A program made the translations under genes and the position numbers. Positions 19,621-31,444 of a DNA stretch of 64,000 nucleotides are shown here, one piece after another (position 1 is the stretch's first letter; every line of letters starts with the position of its first letter). Source of the stretch: Cranoglanis bouderius (Eukaryota > Chordata > Actinopteri > Siluriformes > Cranoglanididae); NCBI GenBank assembly GCA_023630585.1, contig CM042556.1, positions 899,501 to 963,500 of the forward strand, given 5' to 3'. A model generated the notes under the pieces. That model saw only the letters and a program-made list of their open reading frames with translations. It had not been told where the DNA came from and did no database searches.

Positions 19621-20169
19621 AACCGCGCAGCTGTTCCTAAAACATGAATCGAAAAAGGTTCCTGATTTTAATAACACTTTACAGTTTTGTTGGGTGAAAA
19701 TATAGTTAAACCAAAACACAGAAAATTATCTGCAACACTGGTATCTCTTTAGAGTCCCGAAAGAAGCGGTAGTTTCTTTAGAAGTAGCCTATAGTAAATG
19801 CGTCACAGAAATTAAGCCGTTATCAGCTCTATAGCCGCATAGGTTGTACTCAAAAGTGATGGGGTGCTACTTTCGCGGCCCTTTTACATGTTAAAGGTTT
19901 GTCCTTTTAACTTCCGCACAGAATCCGTCCGAATCAGATTATTTCCGATTAGTTGATTAGGAAACGAATAATAACTTAATCACCAGCCAAATCTTCTGAA
20001 ATGAGAATATTCGAGGGCTGCTGAGGGAGTCGAACAATGCAAGGGACAATGTGTTTACAGGGAAAAAAGTGGCAGTATTTTTTTTTCCATTCATTTGTCT
20101 AATCCAGTCAATTCAATTCTGACAAATATTATTTTACTACAAATGTAAATTGATATTGCCTATAAGCAG

Positions 20170-20170
<1 letters not shown>

Positions 20171-20211
<41 letters not shown>

Positions 20212-20242
20212 TAGTAGTAGTAGTAGTTGTTGTTGTTGTTGT
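20171..20242. repeat. (TTA)n-(TAG)n-(TTG)n repeat
   Basis: Perfect TTA units (20171-20210) drift into TAG and TTG units. Confidence 0.9.
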
Positions 20243-21372
20243 ATCATTATTAATACGGCTTTTATTCTGCATCGTACACAATTCTGTAAGGGTTAAACGT
20301 GCTTCACTTGACCTTCAGATAAAGCTCATCTGATCTGCTCGATTCTGAGAGCTGAGAGTTAATCATGCGCGCTCTCGGAAAGCGGAAGTGCGCTCATGCA
20401 TGCGCTCAGCGGCAAATTGACGAGTGTTGCGACGAATTACTTCATGTTCTGAGACAAAAGCAAAGAGCTCTTTTAATGACGAGTTAATGACGAGAGGTTT
20501 ATAATAGTATGAGTAAAACCGGCACACTTTGGTTAAAATAAGTAGGCCTACATCAAGCGCTTGAGTAAATGCAGTCTTAAAAATATTTGTCATTTGAGTG
20601 CAGCATCATCACGTTCCCCTCACACTTACGTATTAATAGTCAACTTTTCTATGCAGGTAGCAGAAATTTCTGACGTTTCTGTCGGCCCGTTTTCTTTACT
20701 ACTGAAGCATTCATCTTTCAATTTATCATTTCATCTTTCAAATTATCATTTATTTATCCATGAAATTTTATTGATCAGTCGTTTGAATCAAACGACAAAA
20801 TTCCTAGGTCATGCACATATTACAGTAGTCATAGAAATTGATGTTGTTGCTGCTTACTTTATGTGACCTGTTACAGTCCTCTGTTTTCATTAGTCATATT
20901 TTGCACTGATTATTAATTTATGGTGGAAACAGTAAATGCGACATGAACATGCCATTTTGAATTGTCCATCAAAAACTTTATTTAACAGATATTTATGCAG
21001 ATTTTTTAAAATTATCTTTTTGGAAGGACGGCAACGCTTTTCGCCCCACCGATTTAGATGTCATAGTGAGAGATGTCATGTCACAGATAAGCGCCAAAAT
21101 AACTATAAGTACTTCGTTATCTCGCTCGTAAGAACGTTCTTTAATTAATAAGTGATTCCCGAATCCCTTCGTAACTGAGGAAGTATGTAAACTCGTTCGT
21201 AAATTAACGAATAGCCAGACCCATTAATTATCACAAAGCACTTCGTTATTTGGAGCTTGTGTGCAGTTCTACCTCAAAAAGACAGAGGCCGCTAATTTCT
21301 ACACAAAAATCATCACAGTTATACTGCATTAGTGTGAACCATTGCCCTAGTGTTAACCTGATTACTAAGTTT

Positions 21373-21760
21373 TATCCGCAGCGCGGTGGTGCAGTGGGTA
21401 ACTTGGCCGCCACCGAAAAAAATGGAATATGTGGTCGGTCAGATTTAAGAAAAAATAGGCTATTACGTATATTTTACCTAAAAAATATTCTTATCTGATG
21501 CGAGCTCGGTGTTTGATTTTAATCAAGGCTTTGAAAATACATGCAGAAATGATGTTAGATGTATGAAAACAAGTAGTGCTAATTTTAATTAACACTATTA
21601 ATATTACTCAATTCAATTTCGTTGAACCGATACGTATTTGAATTAAGTAAATTCACTTTTTTTTTTTTTTTTTTTTTTTTTTCCCAGTAGCCTCACACCG
21701 CCAGTGGCTAGGTTTGAATCATAGCTCGGGTGACTGTCTGTGTGGGGTTACATACTGTTT
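21373..21760 (+). repeat. Split tRNA-derived SINE head
   Basis: GCGCGGTGGTGCAGTGGGTAA at 21381 resembles a SINE A-box start. After about 270 unrelated bases and a poly-T run (21657-21682) the expected continuation appears as GTAGCCTCACACCGCCAGTG, then GGTTTGAATC (B-box-like) and GGGTGACTGTCTGTGTGG. Both halves are in the expected order for one element split by an insertion. Confidence 0.5.
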
Positions 21761-22270
21761 TTATTAATCATATTAGCTATACAGAAACAGATGAAGCAAA
21801 CGGCATTTAGAACTGTTCATGTAAATCAGTTCAAATGCAACTAATAAGTTAAAAAGTTAAGTATAAGAGATTAATTTATGTTGAAGTAGCCTAAAATATT
21901 TAATTTGTGTGGAGCCGATGTACACATTCGATTCAAGTAAATTCAATGAACCTTTTGTTGTAGCTTTTATCTTTGGTCGTTGTTTTATGGTTTTCCAAAC
22001 AAACGTAATTTTAAGGTAAATTGTTGATTGTGCTTTCGTCTATTGTGCGCTATCTAAAAAAACCCTGTCTATCAGCGTCTGTTTCTGCTGTTTAAGTGCC
22101 TGATTTATCTGTTAAGTTTACCTCCGGGCCGTCAAGCGATTGTTTGACTATCGACTCGTGCGGCTTTTCTTCAGACTCGGGCTGGGCGGAGTCAACAAAC
22201 AAGTCAATTCAATTCAATTAAATTCAATTGTATAGCAATTTTTAAAATGGACATTGAACAAATAACTACT

Positions 22271-22318
22271 TACAACTCGTTCGTTAAATCTCGTTACAAC
22301 TCGTTCGTTAAATCTATG
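22271..22318. repeat. 24-bp tandem duplication
   Basis: The unit TACAACTCGTTCGTTAAATC plus TCGT is present twice in tandem. Related TTCGTTA/CTCGTTCGTAA motifs are scattered from 21110 to 22400. Confidence 0.8.
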
Positions 22319-22686
22319 ATAAGGAAGGCTTTCAGGAAACACTCGCAAAACCGGCTCCTACGTAACGCACGTCCTTCTTTAAGTTGTTCGTTATTCATTA
22401 AAATTAATCGTTATCGGGAAACCTTCCCTAGATAATACAGATAGAAGGTCAAATAGTCTTTTAATAAATATTTATTCGTTTTTATCACTGATAACATCTC
22501 TTAAGACGGCGTTTATTATAGACAGTGGCTATGACTTCTAGGTACCCAAGCCTGTGAACTAACCATTTGTTCTTTTTTCCAGCTGTCACGTGCTTATAGT
22601 GACGAATTTATTTATGAATTGAACATTATAGGAACACTTAGAAGTTCTATCATCATACCATTGATATTCACTATATACCATGGAAG

Positions 22687-22688
<2 letters not shown>

Positions 22689-22722
<34 letters not shown>
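22689..22722. repeat. (CA)n microsatellite
   Basis: 17 CA units. Confidence 0.93.
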
Positions 22723-22724
<2 letters not shown>

Positions 22725-22729
22725 CAGGT

Positions 22730-23060
22730 TGGATTAGTACAAGGAGACAGAGGTTGTATTAAATCTTGAAGGGACTGTACTGTATAGACTCAGGACAAGT
22801 TCTCCTTCCTTGCTTTTCTCCTCCTAAATGTGCAGGCAGCTTGAATGGGAGGATAAATCTTTGTTAACAGGGCAACTATTAACTCACATGGAGTTAATCA
22901 GAGTCAGTGCATTGGTGTGTGTATTACCATCTGAATGGGCCACAGTCTCCTCTCTCGTCTCCTTTATATATTGGCCTTTCAATGGACACCAAGGATTTGG
23001 GCTTTAAATACTTCCTATTTCCCACTATTGCTCCAGCCTGCAAGGGAAAGTAGCAGTAGA
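22730..23060. other. Candidate conserved non-coding element
   Basis: Repeat-free sequence with GTTAACAGGGCAACTATTAA, GGAGTTAATC and TTTATATATTGGCC motifs and no sustained frame. It lies about 7 kb upstream of the lhx2 start codon. Conservation not tested. Confidence 0.25.
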
Positions 23061-23287
23061 AAGTAAACACTAACCGAAAATGCTTCCAGTTTTGTTGCCC
23101 TTTGGTGCCAATCCCAAATAAATATTTTCAAGTGTTTAAGTTTGGAAATCTATACTAAACATCATTAAACTTCTTATGGATTGGCATGTTTATGTTATAC
23201 TTTTTCATGTAATGGATTTATAGCCTAATTTATGATTATAATGGATTTAAAGCCTAATTTATGATTTATAGTCTAATTTCTTATTTA

Positions 23288-23882
23288 CAGTGCTGTGAAA
23301 ATGTATTTGATTTCTTCTGTTTTTGTGTATATCTCATACTAAATTGTTTCAGAACTGTTTGGAAGACAGGGATCCGATTACATCTGGCGTAAACCAAACA
23401 CAGAATTCCAAAAGAATATCATATCTACAGTCAAGCATGGTGGTGGAAGTGTGATGGTGTGGGAATGCTTTGCTGCTTTAGGGCCTGGGCAACTTGCAAT
23501 AATTGAGGGAAACATGAATTCTGCTCTCTACCAGAAAATCCTAAAGGAGAATCAGTCCATAAATTGAAACTCAAGCGCAACTGGATTATGTAGCAAGAAC
23601 ATGATCAAAAGCACAGGAGTAAGTCCTAGTTCTAGAAGTAAGTGAAAGACTGATCTCCATTTATCGGATGCTTTGGTTGCAGTTATTACTGCTAAAAGTG
23701 GCACAACAAAATTTTAAGTTTAAGGGGGCAATTAGTTTTTCACATTGGTGATAGGTGTTGGATAACTTTTTTTTTTTTTCAGTGAAAAAAAACCTCTATT
23801 GTGTGTTTACTTAGGTTGCCTTTGTTTTATGTTGTATTTTGTTTGAAGATCAGAATGGGGCAAATACTTTTTCACAGCACTG
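23288..23882 (+). mobile_element. Internally deleted Tc1-like element with both ends
   Basis: The left repeat begins CAGTGCTGTGAAAATGTATTTG-like sequence and the right ends AAATACTTTTTCACAGCACTG. TA duplications flank it at 23286-23287 and 23883-23884. The centre keeps part of the catalytic domain in one frame (TVKHGGGSVMVWECFAALGP, about 23428-23487), then stops. The N-terminal domain, second Asp and Glu regions are missing, so it is non-autonomous. Confidence 0.9.
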
Positions 23883-24008
23883 TATATAGTTATATAGTAA
23901 TTTATAGCCTAATTGTGAATATTAGTGAAGAATTATCAAGTTTTTATGATCAAGAATTTATGGGATGATCAATGTTCACTGTTCCTATTTATGAATGATC
24001 AGTGATGT

Positions 24009-24009
<1 letters not shown>

Positions 24010-24065
<56 letters not shown>
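24010..24065. repeat. (AC)n microsatellite
   Basis: About 28 AC units. Confidence 0.95.
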
Positions 24066-24066
<1 letters not shown>

Positions 24067-24260
24067 GCACCATTTCCTCCCCCTCTGCCTCCTGCTTGAC
24101 AGCAGTGTTAAGACGAGGCCAGAGAAAAACAATGTGTTCGCTCCTGTCGCTGACTCTGAGGTACACAGACAGCATGACCTCTTCTTTCAGGCCCCTGGCC
24201 TGGAGGATGGGTGGGAGTGCCAATTAACATCTTACATCTCAGATTAGATCTTAGCGTCAC
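24066..24260. other. Unique non-coding stretch, possible conserved element
   Basis: Balanced base composition next to the (AC)n, with CCAATTAACATC near 24220. No splice-supported frame. Confidence 0.2.
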
Positions 24261-24500
24261 TTGGGCACAAGTATGTAAGTGTAAGCATGATGATATGGAG
24301 AATTGAAATCCTTGGCTCAGGCTTCACTATCTATGATATCCTGTGATGAGTATTAATTTATTCTTAAAATGTGTCTATAAAATGTGCATGGTGTAAGAAA
24401 AATCTGGCTTGTTGCATAATGTGTAAAATTCCCAAAACACAAAATTGTTCATTGTTTCAGTGTAATAATACATAGAATAACAAATATTGGTTTATAACCA

Positions 24501-24543
24501 ATGATGATGATGATAATGATGATGATGATTATGATGATAATGA

Positions 24544-24582
<39 letters not shown>

Positions 24583-24610
24583 AACAACAACAGAAACATT
24601 TATATTATTT

Positions 24611-24664
<54 letters not shown>

Positions 24665-24692
24665 TATTATTATTATTATTATTATTATTATT
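24501..24692. repeat. Compound trinucleotide repeat (ATG/TAC/AAC/TAA/TTA)
   Basis: ATG units (24501-24545), TAC (24545-24582), AAC, then (TAA)n from about 24615 and (TTA)n to 24692. The M/L/Q/I homopolymer frame is an artefact. Confidence 0.92.
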
Positions 24693-24894
24693 GCTTAATA
24701 ATTATTTTGCTATGATCCCTTGCTCCTTTAACAGGAAGCCCCATTATGCTTAACATGCTGGCAAAGAGGCATTCCTGATATGCAGTCCGCAAACCCACTT
24801 ACATATAAGAATCAAAACAGAGAATAAGATCAGAGAATTGATCATTGGTTAAAAAATTACAACCTTACAATAAACACATGATAATTTAAAACAA

Positions 24895-24950
<56 letters not shown>
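24895..24950. repeat. (AAT)n microsatellite
   Basis: About 18 perfect AAT units. Confidence 0.93.
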
Positions 24951-24951
<1 letters not shown>

Positions 24952-26026
24952 GTCATTCAAAGTAGCACTTTCACTCTCTAGAGAGTACCAGCTCAAGATT
25001 ATGAGCTTAGAACTAGTTATGCTAGTGGTGTGTTAATTTGTAGTTTAAAATGCTGCCTGATTTTACTCTACATGATTGGTTGTATACATTTCATTTGCCA
25101 GTCACCTGTACTCTGAAGTGACCTGTTTATTTATTCTACATTCTACTAAGTTAAGACTGTTGAGTGAAAGTAAAATTGATGTGGAAATGTAGTGGGATTC
25201 ATCCATGGGAAAAATAACCATTTCTTTGGTTTTGTTGGTTTATACCTTAACCCCTGTCTATGCCCCCATCCCTTAAAAATAGCCCAAAAGCTTTTGACAT
25301 CTTCATCTAATTCACAGTGGGCAGGCTTTTGTTTGCTCTTGTCACTGGAGCGGATGGGGCTTAGCTCTCCAAACCGAGTGGCACAAGCATAACCCTTTGC
25401 CACAGACGAAAAGGCTATGGAATGGGGGGCTTACTGAGCTTGGACTGGGGCAAAAAAGGAGAACACAACCCCACCAACACTACCACCTTCAGATCCCCAC
25501 AATATGGTCATTGTCTGGCAGTGAATAACATGGCCACGCTACCAGTGTAGGCTGCTCCTCAGGCTTTGACTATGAAGCAGATTCCATTCTTCAGCATGAA
25601 AGAAGTCTAATCCATGTAAATATGGGGACTCTGCAGATAGAGCTTTTCACTGCAGAAAGGGGGATGGGGAGGAGAGGGAGAAGGTGAGGGAGGGTCAGCA
25701 ATTTAACCTCTGACCTAACAAATAAGGAGCATGAAAGTTGCAGAATTGGCAGACAAAGGGAGGCTCCCATGGCTGATTGAGTTTTCTTTATGCCACTTGG
25801 TTACATGAGGCTGACTGACAGATGCCATGTTGTGATGATAAAAATGCGAACAGCTGCATCGATGTATGAGTGAGAGACGGGGGAGGGAGAGACACAGAAA
25901 GAGAGAAACACATAATAATTAATAACAAATAAATAAATAACAATTAATAATAATGTGTTTCTTCATTATTAATAAATTACCCACCATTTTTCTTTTTTTT
26001 ATTCATATTTCTTGTATGCTTAACAG
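24951..26026. other. Gene-free flank, one possible conserved block
   Basis: Mostly unique sequence. Around 25230-25420 it is compositionally complex and open on both strands, but neither frame resembles a known protein. G-rich purine segments lie at about 25655-25700 and 25870-25910. Confidence 0.3.

Positions 26027-26091
<65 letters not shown>
26027..26091. repeat. (TATC)n microsatellite
   Basis: About 16 perfect tetranucleotide units. Confidence 0.95.
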
Positions 26092-26542
26092 GTATTCTGT
26101 GCATCCAAAAATCTTATTTTTAAAAGAATGATTGTATTCTGCAATTATTACAACCTATACTGCACATATAGAGAGAAAGACCCAGGGCCAGGGACCCAGG
26201 AGTAGATTAAAGTAGGATCACTTTAAGCTGTCCTTTTTTAAACATTTTTTGGAGAAATACAGTCACAGACAGGGTCAAGCACAATAGCTACTTGTGTGTG
26301 TGTGTTTTTTTTTATTCACTACTCGAGTCTTGCCCTGGCCACTTTATCATTTCCTCCTTGAGTTTCCACACTTATGAGCCTTACTGATCCATTACTGTAA
26401 AAGATTACTCATGACCATAGGGTGTTTTTACTAAAGCTGTCTGTAATTGTAACCGATTGTCTAAAGATCCATTTCCAGCTTGTTTTGAACTTTTGTCACT
26501 TAATAATAGTAATAGTCACAAAATTTTGTGCTGACCTTGAGA

Positions 26543-26546
<4 letters not shown>

Positions 26547-26630
<84 letters not shown>
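26547..26630. repeat. (GT)n microsatellite
   Basis: 42 perfect GT units. The inverted (CA)n at 26754-26806 lies 124 bp away. Confidence 0.95.
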
Positions 26631-26632
<2 letters not shown>

Positions 26633-26752
26633 AGCAGGATGTTTGTGAGCTCCTTGATTGCTTTATATGTTTTCTTTCCCTTTCATGTGTTTTTAATCTC
26701 CACTCCTTTGTTCCTTTTATAATTACAGCAGTGTTCTCCTCAGAGAGTTCTG

Positions 26753-26753
<1 letters not shown>

Positions 26754-26807
<54 letters not shown>

Positions 26808-26812
26808 AAAAA

Positions 26813-26844
<32 letters not shown>
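26754..26844. repeat. (CA)n microsatellite and A-run
   Basis: (CA)26 followed by about 34 mostly A bases. The long open frame through both repeats is spurious. Confidence 0.93.
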
Positions 26845-26847
<3 letters not shown>

Positions 26848-27105
26848 AATCCTCATCTCTCCTTCAGAATCCCATTAAACTGTGGAGCGAAAGCTGTCTG
26901 TCTATACTTTTTATGCCAGAGCACAATTAAAACAGAGTAAGATCAAAAAGATTGAAGTTCTTCTTATTTTTATAGAATGGTGGAATCAGTTTCAGAAATG
27001 CAGATTGGTTTATTGATGGTGACCTGTTTTTAAATCAGGAAGAGAGGGTGATCATTAAAGCTGTCTCAACAATCAGGTTAACTCTGTCTCTCTTAAGACA
27101 GAGGC

Positions 27106-27818
27106 TGCGTCCAAAATCACATACTGTGACAGTATGTACTTCAATCGATGCAGTACCTACTGCATGGCCGTTGAAACAGTATTTACAAATCAGTATGTGT
27201 GTTTGTGTGTGTAGTATGAATACAATCCCAGACATACTACATCCGTCATGTCGGCATTGTCATGTTACATATGACGTCATCATAAACGCAAAAATCTTAA
27301 AGTGACCACCAAATTAAAGCAACCACACTAACTGCAAAATGCACATCAGGAAAGTTAACTGAATTAGCAGATTAATGTGAACAGTGTTAACAGGCTGAGG
27401 TAAATTCGTTGCCGTTAGCTTGGCCGGCTAAGGCATGATGGAGATCACGATCATGATTCAAACATTGTGACAACTATTTTCTTGTTTAAGCCTTCAACAA
27501 GTTAACATTTTATTGCTATTTACAAGTACTGTTTAACCAAGGTTTAATACTTAAAAAGAGCCGATGTGCTGTCTTCCACGATTTTTTGTCTGCACTTTTT
27601 TTTCGTCCGCACCAGTCCTGTTGCATTCTGGGAATTTTTGACTCGTGTAGGGTCCATCGGTTGCACACTGCAAAATCTCGCTGGAAGCAGTACACCATCC
27701 AGGTATTTCTTGCCTACTGTTTCTCGCCTACTGAGAATTCGGACATACTACCCCTCTGGCATACTGCTTTTCGTCAGAGGGGTATGTAGCTACAGTACTA
27801 TTTACTGTGGTATGTAGC
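27106..27818. mobile_element. Probable non-autonomous DNA transposon
   Basis: It begins GGCTGCGTCCAAAATCACATACT, a start widely seen in fish MITEs that carry repeated CATACT/AGTATG motifs. Such motifs recur to about 27810, including GGACATACTACCCCTCTGGC and its inverted partner GCCAGAGGGGTATGTAGC-like sequence near 27770. No transposase frame. The right boundary is obscured by the Tc1 element starting at 27821. Confidence 0.5.
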
Positions 27819-27820
27819 TA

Positions 27821-28771
27821 CAGTATTTTGACATATTTGGACAAGCAAACATTTGATACTCTTTGACACAGTGCCTATTAATAAAGTTGATATACTCTAT
27901 CAAATGACACATGAAATTGATATTTTGTAGTAATTTTCACAATTTAAATGAACAAAAAACAGATCAGTCACATGGAAAAAGTAAGTACACCCCTACATTT
28001 ATCACACCATCAAATCCATAAAATTAGAATTAAGTATTCAAGATTGGGTGCCAGTGATTAGAACCTGCTTAGGGAGTGCAAGTGGAACCTGTCTTATTTA
28101 TACCCCTCTCATATCTAGTGTCTGGTGTTCCCTTTGCTATCGAGGTGTGTGGTGTCCTCATGCCAAGATCTTAAAGATTTCTGTAAGGCCTTCAGAAAAA
28201 AGTTTGTGGATGCCTATGAGTATGGCAAGGGATTTAAAAAGATCTCCAAATTATGTGAAATACATCATTCCATTGTAAGAGAATAATCTAATTGCCAATT
28301 TGTCCAGGACTGGCTGTCCCAGCAAATTCATCCCAAGAGCAGACTGTCTGATGCAAAAAGAAGTCTCCAAGAACCCCAAAATTGAGTCATAGGATCTGCT
28401 AGTAAGTCTTGCAACTGTTGGTATGTCAAAGTGCATGCTTCTACAATCAGAAAGAAATTGCACAAATTTGACCTGCATGTGACGCGTGCCAAAAAAAAAG
28501 CCTTTGCCAATGAGCATATAGGCAAAGACCAGGCCTTTTGGGGATAATGTGCTCTGGACAGACAAATATAAAGATTTGTCAAAGATAGAGTTGTTTGGCC
28601 ACAGTAACAGCAGACACGTTTAGCGCAGACCAAAGACAGCTTTTCAGGAAAAGCACCTCATACTAACTGTGAAGCACAGTGGTGGATATGTTATGGTTTG
28701 GGGTTGCTTTGCTGCCTCAGGGACTGGACAGCTTACATTCACTGATTCAACTATGAATTCTCCATCATATC
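27821..28771 (+). mobile_element. Tc1-like element, 5' part (interrupted)
   Basis: The left terminal region (27824-27893, TTTTGACATATTTGGACAAG onward) is inverted at 30542-30615. The outermost left repeat has lost about 45 bp compared with the right. Transposase traces occur at 28040-28770 in broken frames: a KKISKLCEIHHSIV-like HTH piece near 28237, ELFGH near 28588, and VKHSGGYVMVWGCFAASGTG at about 28670-28730. Several stops make it dead. Confidence 0.78.
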
Positions 28772-29120
28772 TGTTAAGTAACAGGAGTTGAGATGGATGC
28801 AAGATTTTATTATAAGAGACAGGCAAAAACGTGGTCTTAAACAGGCAAGGGGTCAGACGATTGGCAAACAGGCATAGACAGGGCATAGACGAGAATCAGA
28901 AATGTGAGGACAAAACAAGATCAAGAAACTATGAATCGCAGAACAAAGATCAATGGCTTGGTATGGGTCTGGCAGAAAAACACAGAACTCACAATACTTT
29001 GCGTCGAGACAATGAAACATGGGTGTTTAAATACCAAATGTAATCAAAGGGGATAATTCAAAACAGCTGAGACATTAGGACACAACCAATGACAATACAG
29101 GGGCAGAGACAGGACATAAA

Positions 29121-29633
29121 TCAAAACAAAACATATGTGTTAGCGTAAACAAAGTCAATGAAACACGGAAGCACGCGCTGCTCGTGCAGCACCACACGAA
29201 GGAAAGCCATGACAGAACCCCCCCAAGGGCGCTTCTGCCGAAGTGCCAAAATTATTCCCCCCCTGGCCCTCGGGCAAAATGTCCACACAAAGGCCAGTTC
29301 CTGAGGCAGGCACTGTCCATGGCATAGCTGGTTCCTCGCGGAGACAGGGAGCAGACATGAGGCTGGGGAAGACTCACCAGGGTCGTGAGGTGGGAACAAT
29401 GCTTGGGAGGTCACATCGTCGGCCTCTGAAGTGAGTGAAGCGTGGTGGACCATCTTGTCGGTCTCAGGCATGAGCAGAACTTGGTGGGCCATGTCGTCGG
29501 TCTCAGGAGTTCGCAGAACATGGTGGGCTATGTCGTCAGCATCAGGCATGAGCAGAATGTGGTGGGCCATCTCGTTGGACTCAGGCATGAGCAGGGCGTG
29601 GTGGGCTGTCTTGTTGGCCTCAGGCAGGAACAT
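29121..29633 (-). CDS. Repeat-array ORF fragment, unknown function
   Basis: 170-codon frame. The N-terminal half is about six 13-residue repeats with a core like LLMPETDDMAHQV. The rest runs through the purine tract into the LTR, so its C-terminus is unlikely to be a true domain. I recognise no Gag, protease or RT motif. An upstream frame (29637-30080, minus) continues the array after a stop at 29637-29639. Confidence 0.4.
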   Translation of the reverse strand: MFLPEANKTAHHALLMPESNEMAHHILLMPDADDIAHHVLRTPETDDMAHQVLLMPETDKMVHHASLTSEADDVTSQALFPPHDPGESSPASCLLPVSARNQLCHGQCLPQELAFVWTFCPRARGGIILALRQKRPWGGSVMAFLRVVLHEQRVLPCFIDFVYANTYVLF

Positions 29634-30200
29634 GGCTTAGGAGGCCACCTCATCGGCCTCCAGCAGGAACATGGTTTGGGAGGCCACCTCATAGGCCTCA
29701 GGCAGGAACATGGATTGAGAGGAGGTTGCCACGTTGACCTCTGGCTTTAGCTCCACAGGGGAGCCCACCTCGTGGGTCTCAGGCTGGAGCTCTGGAGTTG
29801 AGGTCGCCATGTTGACCTCTGGCTTTAGCTCTGCTGGGGAGACCTTGTCATTGGTCTCAGGCTGGAGCTCAGGAGATGAGGTCACCTCGTTGACCAGTGG
29901 CTGGAGCTCTGCCGAGGAGACCACTTTGTTGGTCTCTGGCTGGAGCTCAGGAGATGAGGTTGCCGCATTGACCTCAGGCTGGAGCTCTTCAGGGGAGACC
30001 ACCTTGTTGGTCTCAGGCTGGAGCTCAGGAGATGAGGTCGCCACGCTGACCTCTGGCTGTAGCTCTGCAGGGGAGACCACTTCATTGGTCTCCGGCTGGT
30101 CTCAGGAGATGAGGTTGCCATGTTGACCTCTAGCTGGAGCTCTGCCAGGGAGACAACTTCGTTGGTCTCCAGCTGGAGCTCAGCAGGGGAAACCGCCCTG
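29440..30200 (-). repeat. Coding minisatellite, 39-bp and 78-bp units
   Basis: From 29736 the units start every 78 bp (29736, 29814, 29892, 29970, 30048, then 30125, one base short). Each 78-bp unit encodes 26 residues made of two 13-residue halves, both carrying S-x-ELQPE. From about 29440 to 29680 the period is 39 bp (13 residues). All periods are multiples of three, so the array was in frame until the 77-bp unit. Confidence 0.88.
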
Positions 30201-30275
30201 TCGATCTGGGACTGGAGCTGGGCGCTGGAGGCCGCCCTGTTGGCCTTGGAGTGAAGCTGGGCTGTGGAGGCTGCC

Positions 30276-30656
30276 CTGGATTTGAATCACAATGAAATAT
30301 TGTGGGGGATTTGAAATGGGAAGTACATGCAAGAAATCCTCAAATATCTTGCAACTTAAAGAATATTGCATGGAAAAGTGGTCAAGCCAGGTGCACAATT
30401 ATGCAAAACGCCTACAAGAAGTTATTTCTGCTAAAGGGAGCAATACTAGCTTCTGAGGCCAAGGATGTACTTACTTTTTCCATAGAAGTATATCACATCT
30501 ATTGATATTTCTGTTGAATAATCTGTTGTAGTTTTGTTCAAGTATATCAACTTTATTAATAGGCACGGTTTCAAAGATGATCAAATGTTTTCTTGTCCAA
30601 ATATGTCAAAAAAGCCAACAATTTCCATGGTGTGTACTTATTTTTTCACATGACTG
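30276..30656 (+). mobile_element. Tc1-like element, 3' part
   Basis: The sequence resumes at the DLNPxE-LW region (about 30277-30310, decayed) and continues to the C-terminal piece. It ends in the right inverted repeat with TGTGTACTTATTTTTTCACATGACTG and TA at 30657-30658. It pairs with 27821-28771 as one element. Confidence 0.8.
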
Positions 30657-30679
30657 TATGTATGCATTACATTAGCCTG

Positions 30680-30905
30680 TCATACTTGACTCTGAGTTAC
30701 TGATCAGAATGCTGGGGGTTCAAGCACCAGCACCGCAAAGCTGCCACTGTTGGGCCCTTGAGCAAGGTCCTTAACCCTGTCTACTACAGGGGTGCTGTAC
30801 CATGGTTGACCCTGCACTCTGACCCCAGCTTCCAAGCTGGGATAGGTCAAGAAAGAATTTCACTGTACTGTAATACATATGTGACAAATAAATGCTTTTT
30901 ATTAT
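30680..30905 (+). repeat. tRNA-derived fish SINE
   Basis: It contains GGGGGTTCAAGCACCAGCAC (B-box-like), CACTGTTGGGCCCTTGAGCAA, GGTCCTTAACCCTGTCT and a tail with AATTTCACTGTACTGTAATA and GTGACAAATAAATGC. This is the arrangement of a common teleost SINE. A Tc1 end lies 24 bp upstream. Confidence 0.75.
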
Positions 30906-31353
30906 TTGTACATCAGAGTTGTTTAATGAATAACACTTGAAGGTATATTTATAAATTTATAAAACACAATCAGATTGTGTGTGCTTAAAAACATGTTACA
31001 GGTGGTTTTATTAGAAGTATTACTCTTCTGTCTGTTTATGATTTTGGTGAGTATTCTGGCCTGGGCCCAGTACTGTGTGGATGTCAGCTTGGTCTTGGCT
31101 CTGCCTTGGTGGGGAAAGAGGAGCAGCCCTCATTCAATTCACACTCATCTTCCCTGCCTCATGAGTGTGAAATTACACAGTCCTCAAGACTCATTCACAT
31201 TTTATAAGACTCCACATTATTAGTCAAACATGGTGTCCATATATATTCCCACTGTGACAGCTGTTACAGTCAAAGATTTGGACCTTTATTCCATTCTCCA
31301 CCCACTGTTTCTTCACTGTTACTGATCACTGTCTCCACTCCTCTACCATTGAG

Positions 31354-31355
<2 letters not shown>
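30906..31355. other. Gene-free stretch
   Basis: Unique-looking DNA without a supported frame or recognised repeat. Confidence 0.4.

Positions 31356-31442
<87 letters not shown>
31356..31442. repeat. (GA)n microsatellite
   Basis: About 43 perfect GA units. Confidence 0.95.

Positions 31443-31444
<2 letters not shown>

Larger units (their letters stand above)
28772..30275 (-). mobile_element. LTR-type non-autonomous retroelement inserted in the Tc1 copy
   Basis: In minus orientation a candidate 3' LTR (29214 to 28772, 443 bp) begins TGTCATGG and ends TTAACA. It has an AATAAA signal near 28805. It is preceded by a purine-rich tract (GGGGGGGTTC, 29224-29215), as a polypurine tract should be. 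Upstream internal sequence to about 30275 encodes the 13/26-residue repeat array. No 5' LTR is present. The Tc1 sequence expected between 28771 and 30275 is partly missing, so the insertion came with a deletion or was later trimmed. Confidence 0.55.

Noticed and set aside
25146..25403. Overlapping open frames on both strands
   Set aside because: No similarity to a known protein, no flanking splice sites in a consistent gene model; more like non-coding complex DNA.
26422..26940. 172-codon frame of Cys-Val and Thr-His repeats
   Set aside because: It is created by (GT)n, (CA)n and an A-run; no complex domain and an equal frame on the other strand.
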